The notes below the pieces were generated by a model. That model saw only the letters and a list, made by a program, of their open reading frames with translations. It was not told where the DNA came from and did no database searches. A DNA stretch of 12,009 bases from Acidobacteriota bacterium. GTDB taxonomy: Bacteria; Acidobacteriota; Polarisedimenticolia; Polarisedimenticolales; Polarisedimenticolaceae. Within the stretch, counting starts at the first letter, position 1. Every line of letters begins with the position of its first letter. The position numbers were made by a program, and so were the translations under genes. The stretch is taken from assembly GCA_011773795.1 (NCBI GenBank), contig WVWW01000286.1:368-12376 (forward strand), given 5' to 3'. Positions 7,905-12,009 of this stretch are shown one piece after another.

Positions 7905-9469
7905 GCCGCAAGCCAACACTTCTACTCCTGGCGATCCTGCTCGGTCTGATGCCGGCATGTCGGGATCGCGGGCAAAGCGACGACGGCCACGGGCACACGC
8001 ACGAAGCATCCGGCGGGCATTCGCAAGCCGTTCCGGCGGGGGAGCGCCCCACGGTCGCGGTGACGCACTGGACCGACCGCTCCGAGCTGTTCATGGAGTA
8101 CCCGGTCTTCGTCGCGGGCGAGAGCGGACGCTCGGCGATCCACATCACGGACCTCATCGACTTCTCGCCGTTATCCGAGGGCGAGGCGATCGTGGTGCTG
8201 CGGGCGGACGAAGGCCGTGTCCTGCTGGAGTTCCGTGACGGGCCGTCGAGCCCCGGATTCTTCGGCGTCGACCTGAAAGTGGCTCAACCGGGTGTCTACG
8301 ACATGTCGTTGCGCGTCGAAGCGCCGGGCTTGCAGGACCTTCACCAGCTCGGCCCGCTGACGGTCCACCCGCCCGGGGATCGGCTTCCCGCCGACGAGCA
8401 AGAGGACGAGGCGATCTCCTTTCTCAAAGAGCAACAGTGGACGCTGGAGTTCGGGACGGAGAGCGTGGCCGAGAGGGCGATTCGACGGGGATTCGCCGTC
8501 CCAGGGACGATCCGGCCCCGCTCCGGGGGCGACGCGCTGCTGACGGCGCCGGTTCCCGGCCGGGTCGATCCCGGTGCTGCCGTTCCGGTACGCGGCACAC
8601 GGGTCCGCTCCGGAACGGTGCTTGCCCGGATCGTCCCACGATCCGAAGACCTGAGTGACGGAGCCGGTTTGCGCGCCGCGCTCGTCGAGGCCGAACAGGC
8701 TCACCTGCTTGCGGTCCAGGATCGCGATCGGGCCAAGCGTTTATTCGAGGCGCGCGCGGTTCCGGAACGACGCCTGGATGAGGCGACGGCCGCGGCCGTT
8801 GCCTCCGAAGCCCGGCTCGACGCCGCGCGCGAGCGCTTCGACCGGTTCGAGGCACTCACCGGCAAGGGGGCGTCATCCGCGGTATTCACCTTGCGCGCAC
8901 CGTTCGACGGCGTGGTTTCCGAGGTGCGATTCACCGCAGGCGTGAGCGTCGAGGCGAACGAACCGCTTCTGCGGGTCGTGGATCCCGAGCACGTTGACGT
9001 CGTCGGCGCGGTTCCGGAAGCGTCCGCGGCCAACCTGGGTGGTGTCGCTTCCGCCGAGCTCGAGCTCGGCCGCGGGCCAACGCTGAGCCTGGGCGAGCCC
9101 CTCGCGGTCAACCCGGTGATCGATCCGGTCGCGAGGACGGCCGAGGTCCGCTTCGCGCTCGACAACCGAGACTTGCGGCTGCGCATCGGCCAGGCCGTGC
9201 GCCTCAGGCTCCTCGTCGGCGAGGAAACGTCCGGGGTCGCGATCCCCGAGTCGGCGATTGTCGATGACGGCGGCCGTCCCGTGGTCTTCGTCCAAACCGG
9301 TGGCGAGTCTTTCGAACGCCGTCCCGTACAGCTCGGGAGCGCTGCGGCCGGTTACGTCCATGTTCTGGCCGGTGTCGAGCCGGGAGAACGGGTCGTCCAT
9401 CGCGGCGCCTATCTCGTCAGGCTCGCGGCCATGTCGACCCAGGTTCCGGCCCACGGCCACGTGCACTGA
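7901..9469 (+). CDS. Heavy-metal RND membrane-fusion adaptor (CzcB/CusB type) lipoprotein with extra N-terminal domain
   Basis: A 522-residue periplasmic adaptor joining the RND pump to the outer-membrane channel. The signal sequence ends in a lipobox, LMPAC, with Cys20 as the lipidation site. Next is a His-rich stretch (DGHGHTHEASGGH, about 28-40), then a beta-rich domain of about 110 residues (about 50-160) beginning TVAVTHWTDRSELFMEYPVF and ending LGPLTVHPP. A linker containing AISFLKEQQW leads into the adaptor core: a barrel-sandwich half near 200-245 (VPGTIRPRSGGDALLTAPVPG), a coiled-coil hairpin (about 255-320), the second half (LRAPFDGVVSEVRFTAGVSV), a beta-barrel and a membrane-proximal domain. 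The protein ends with a second His cluster, PAHGHVH. Ordinary CzcB/CusB proteins are nearer 400 residues, so the added domain explains the size. The two His clusters suggest metal capture or hand-over. The RND gene follows ten bases later. Confidence 0.92.
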   Translation: MSRKPTLLLLAILLGLMPACRDRGQSDDGHGHTHEASGGHSQAVPAGERPTVAVTHWTDRSELFMEYPVFVAGESGRSAIHITDLIDFSPLSEGEAIVVLRADEGRVLLEFRDGPSSPGFFGVDLKVAQPGVYDMSLRVEAPGLQDLHQLGPLTVHPPGDRLPADEQEDEAISFLKEQQWTLEFGTESVAERAIRRGFAVPGTIRPRSGGDALLTAPVPGRVDPGAAVPVRGTRVRSGTVLARIVPRSEDLSDGAGLRAALVEAEQAHLLAVQDRDRAKRLFEARAVPERRLDEATAAAVASEARLDAARERFDRFEALTGKGASSAVFTLRAPFDGVVSEVRFTAGVSVEANEPLLRVVDPEHVDVVGAVPEASAANLGGVASAELELGRGPTLSLGEPLAVNPVIDPVARTAEVRFALDNRDLRLRIGQAVRLRLLVGEETSGVAIPESAIVDDGGRPVVFVQTGGESFERRPVQLGSAAAGYVHVLAGVEPGERVVHRGAYLVRLAAMSTQVPAHGHVH

Positions 9470-9478
9470 GGAGCGGTC

Positions 9479-12009
9479 ATGATCGATGCACTGATTCGCT
9501 GGTCGCTCCACAACAGGCTGATCGTCCTCAGCATGGCCGCCATCCTGCTCGGCTGGGGCGGCTGGCAGGCGTTCCGGCTTCCGGTCGACGTGCTGCCCGA
9601 TCTGACGGCGCCGACCGTGACGATCCTCGTCGAGGGTCACGGCATCGCGCCCGAGGAGATGGAGTCGCTCGTCACCTTCCCGATCGAGGCCGCGCTGAAC
9701 GGCGCGGCCGGCGTGCGGCGGGTCCGCTCCGTCACCGCGGTCGGCGCCGCGATCGTCTGGGTCGAGTTCGACTGGGGCGAGGACATCTACCGCGCCCGGC
9801 AGACGGTCAACGAGAAGCTCAGTCTGGTCGCCGGGTCGCTACCCGACACCGTCGAGCCGCCGGTGCTCGCGCCGGTCTCGTCGATCATGGGCGAGATCCT
9901 CTTCCTCGCCCTGGAATCGGACGACCATTCGATGCTCGACGTACGCACCCTGGCGGACACGACGGTGCGCCGCCGGGTCCTGGCCGTACCGGGCGTCTCC
10001 CAGGTGAGCACCATCGGAGGCGCCGAGCGGCAGTACCAGGTGCTCGTCTCACCCGAGCGCCTCGACGCCTACCGTGTCACGCTGGCCGAGCTCGAGCACG
10101 CGCTGCGCGAGGCCAACCGCAACACCTCGGCGGGCTTCCGCGTCGCGGGAGGCCAGGAGTACCTGATCCTCGGAATCGGGCGCCCGGAAAGCGTGGAGGA
10201 GATCGGCGAGACCGTGGTTGCGGCCCGCGACGGACGCCCGATCCTCGTCCGCGATCTTGGAGACGTGACGATCGGCCCCGCGTTGCGGCGCGGCGAAGGG
10301 TCCCACGGAGGCAGGCCCGCGGTCGTGATCGGCATCCAGAAGCAGCCGGGGGCCAATACGCTGGATCTCACCCGTCGCCTGGACACCGTCCTGGACGAGT
10401 TGCAGGCGACTCTGCCGGCAGGAATGGAGATCCAACGCGACATCTTCCGCCAGGCCGACTTCATCGAGACCGCGATCGACAACCTGACCCGCGCGCTGCG
10501 CGACGGCGGCATCCTGGTGGTGGTGATCGTGTTCCTGTTCCTGGCCAACTTCAGGGCCGCGTCGATCACGCTCCTGGCGATGCCGCTGTCGCTGCTCGCG
10601 GCGGTGCTGGCGATGAAGCTGACCGGAGCGACGATCAACAGCATGACGCTCGGCGGGATGGCGATCGCCGTCGGCGCGATCGTCGACGACGCGATCATCG
10701 ACGTCGAGAACGTCTTCCGCCGGCTGCGCGAGAACGCCGCGAAGCCGGAAGCCGACCGGCGCCCCGTGCTGGACGTCGTCTATCGCGGCAGCAGCGAGAT
10801 CCGCGGCTCGATCGTCTTCGCGACCCTCGTCATCGGCCTGGTCTTCATGCCGCTGTTCTTCCTCCACGGCGTCGAGGGGCGGTTGCTGCGGCCGCTCGGC
10901 TTCGCCTACCTGGTCGCGCTGTTCGCCTCGCTGCTCGTCGCCTTGACGGTCACTCCGGTGCTTTGTGCGCTGCTGCTGCCGAAATCGAAGGCGGTGCGGT
11001 CGGGCCACGAGCCGCGTTGGATCGGCGGGCTCAAAGCTCTTTATCAACGACAGCTCGAATGGTGCCTGCCGCGAGGACGGTGGTTTCTGGCGGGCGCCGC
11101 TGTGCTGCTGGCGTTGTCCCTCGGGTCGTTCCTCTGGATGGGCCGGGCGTTCCTGCCCGAGTTCAACGAGGGAACGCTGACGATCAGCGCCGTGACGCTG
11201 CCCGGCACGAGCCTCGACGAGTCCGACAAGCTCGGGACGGCGGTCGAGCGGTTGCTGCTCGAGGTTCCCGAGGTGACCGCGACGGCGAGGCGCACGGGTC
11301 GCGCCCAGCTCGACGAGCACTTGCAGGGGGTCGAGTCGGCCGAGATCGATGTCAGCCTGACGATGCGCGAGCGCTCGAAGGAGGAACTCCTCGAGGAGAT
11401 CCGCGAGCGTCTCTTGCTCGTACCGGGCACGAACACAACGATCGGGCAACCGATCTCGCACCGGATCGATCACATGCTGTCCGGCACGCGGGCCAACATC
11501 GCGGTCAAGATCTTCGGCCCCGACCTCAGCGTGCTTCGCGATCTGGCCCGGGCCGTCGAGACCGTGGCCCGAGACGTTCCGGGCGCCGTCGACGTGGCCG
11601 TCGAGGCGCAGGCGAACATCCCGACGGTGCGCGTGCACTTCGACCGCGCGGAGCTCGCGCGCTTCGGCCTGCCGGCAGGAGCCGCGGCCGAGGCGATGCG
11701 GACCGCGTTCGTCGGCCGCGAGGTCGGCCAGGTCTTCGAGGGACAGGTCGCCTTCCCGCTGGTCGTGCGCTACCCGGCCGAGGTCCAGCAGGACCTCGAA
11801 TCGATCCGCCGGACACGGATCGATACGCCGTCCGGAGCCCGTGTGCCGCTGGGGGCGGTTGCCGCCATCCGCGACGACCGCGGCCCCAACTTCATCAGCC
11901 GCGAGAACGGCCAGCGCAAGATCGTGGTGTCGGCCAACGTCGCGGGGCGGGACCTGCGTTCCGTGGTCGACGGTATCCGACAGGCGGTGGCGGCGAACGT
12001 CGTGCTGCC
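9479..12009 (+). CDS. Heavy-metal efflux RND transporter (CzcA/CusA family), 3' end outside window
   Basis: The inner-membrane proton-driven pump of the tripartite system; 843 codons are visible and about 200 are missing on the right. ATG 9479 follows GAGGAG from the end of the adaptor gene. Typical HME-RND features are the N-terminal helix with LPVDVLPDLTAPTVTI, EDIYRARQTVNEKL, APVSSIMGEILFLAL, the helix pair near residues 340-390, and the TM4 relay motif AVGAIVDDAIIDVEN (397-411). Later come FLPEFNEGTLTISAVTLPG, the RTGRAQLDEH...SAEIDV segment, and ISHRIDHMLSGTRANIAVKI. The relay motif has Ala397 where CzcA has its first Asp (DFG motif) and keeps Asp403 and Glu410, with extra Asp404 and Asp408. 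By alignment from memory, the CusA copper-binding Met573, Met623 and Met672 correspond to Ser570, Ser620 and His665. A divalent metal substrate is therefore favoured, but the exact ion is unresolved. Confidence 0.93.
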   Translation, partial: MIDALIRWSLHNRLIVLSMAAILLGWGGWQAFRLPVDVLPDLTAPTVTILVEGHGIAPEEMESLVTFPIEAALNGAAGVRRVRSVTAVGAAIVWVEFDWGEDIYRARQTVNEKLSLVAGSLPDTVEPPVLAPVSSIMGEILFLALESDDHSMLDVRTLADTTVRRRVLAVPGVSQVSTIGGAERQYQVLVSPERLDAYRVTLAELEHALREANRNTSAGFRVAGGQEYLILGIGRPESVEEIGETVVAARDGRPILVRDLGDVTIGPALRRGEGSHGGRPAVVIGIQKQPGANTLDLTRRLDTVLDELQATLPAGMEIQRDIFRQADFIETAIDNLTRALRDGGILVVVIVFLFLANFRAASITLLAMPLSLLAAVLAMKLTGATINSMTLGGMAIAVGAIVDDAIIDVENVFRRLRENAAKPEADRRPVLDVVYRGSSEIRGSIVFATLVIGLVFMPLFFLHGVEGRLLRPLGFAYLVALFASLLVALTVTPVLCALLLPKSKAVRSGHEPRWIGGLKALYQRQLEWCLPRGRWFLAGAAVLLALSLGSFLWMGRAFLPEFNEGTLTISAVTLPGTSLDESDKLGTAVERLLLEVPEVTATARRTGRAQLDEHLQGVESAEIDVSLTMRERSKEELLEEIRERLLLVPGTNTTIGQPISHRIDHMLSGTRANIAVKIFGPDLSVLRDLARAVETVARDVPGAVDVAVEAQANIPTVRVHFDRAELARFGLPAGAAAEAMRTAFVGREVGQVFEGQVAFPLVVRYPAEVQQDLESIRRTRIDTPSGARVPLGAVAAIRDDRGPNFISRENGQRKIVVSANVAGRDLRSVVDGIRQAVAANVVL

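Noticed and set aside
10049..11638. Minus-strand frame of 529 codons opposite the RND pump
   Set aside because: Same artefact: the complement of a clear RND transporter, with no ribosome site and no domain.
9479..12009. Assignment of the pump as a Cu(I)/Ag(I) exporter (CusA proper)
   Set aside because: The TM4 relay motif and the positions matching the CusA methionines do not fit; only family-level naming is justified.

Overview
The window is high-GC, tightly packed, Gram-negative-type DNA. It has lipoprotein and signal peptides, an outer-membrane efflux factor and a tripartite RND pump. The gene mix is an AidB-like acyl-CoA dehydrogenase, a stand-alone 3-hydroxyacyl-CoA dehydrogenase, a periplasmic OB-fold protein and a heavy-metal RND operon whose adaptor carries an extra N-terminal domain. 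This fits an environmental Acidobacteriota, Myxococcota or other 'delta'-type lineage, but that placement is only an impression from gene content. Every long stretch is coding. The longest gap between genes is about 110 bp (5307-5416). I see no rRNA, tRNA, CRISPR array, insertion sequence or phage gene.

Left part (1-2322): a divergent pair of fatty-acid/acyl-CoA metabolism genes shares a 70-bp intergenic region. On the minus strand is an AidB-like acyl-CoA dehydrogenase that runs off the left edge. On the plus strand is a 3-hydroxybutyryl-CoA dehydrogenase. Each gene is interrupted by a net one-base frameshift (about 186-212 and 1797-1800). The family signature continues in another frame on the far side of both, so they are either assembly errors or two real lesions in neighbouring genes.

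Middle (2310-6103): a 568-residue protein of unrecognised family, with a GNAT-like central stretch, lies on the minus strand. Its 3' end overlaps the dehydrogenase tail to tail by 13 bp. It is divergent from a CPA1/NhaP-type Na+/H+ antiporter, which is followed by a secreted OB-fold protein of unknown role.

Right part (6177-12009, continuing past the edge): a heavy-metal efflux operon. It starts with a small, very His-rich secreted protein that appears to be leaderless behind a recognisable sigma70-like promoter. Then come an outer-membrane factor (CzcC/CusC type), a lipoprotein membrane-fusion adaptor with His-rich ends (CzcB/CusB type), overlapping the factor gene by ATGA, and an inner-membrane HME-RND transporter (CzcA/CusA type, truncated by the window). 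In the RND protein, the transmembrane proton-relay motif is neither the classic Czc form nor the classic Cus form. Positions that align with the Cu/Ag-binding methionines of CusA are Ser, Ser and His, so a divalent metal (Zn, Co, Ni or Cd) is more likely than Cu(I)/Ag(I). The proteins together suggest a periplasmic metal-capture and export route: the His-rich protein and His-rich adaptor tails buffer metal, and the RND-adaptor-channel complex drives it out of the cell using protons.
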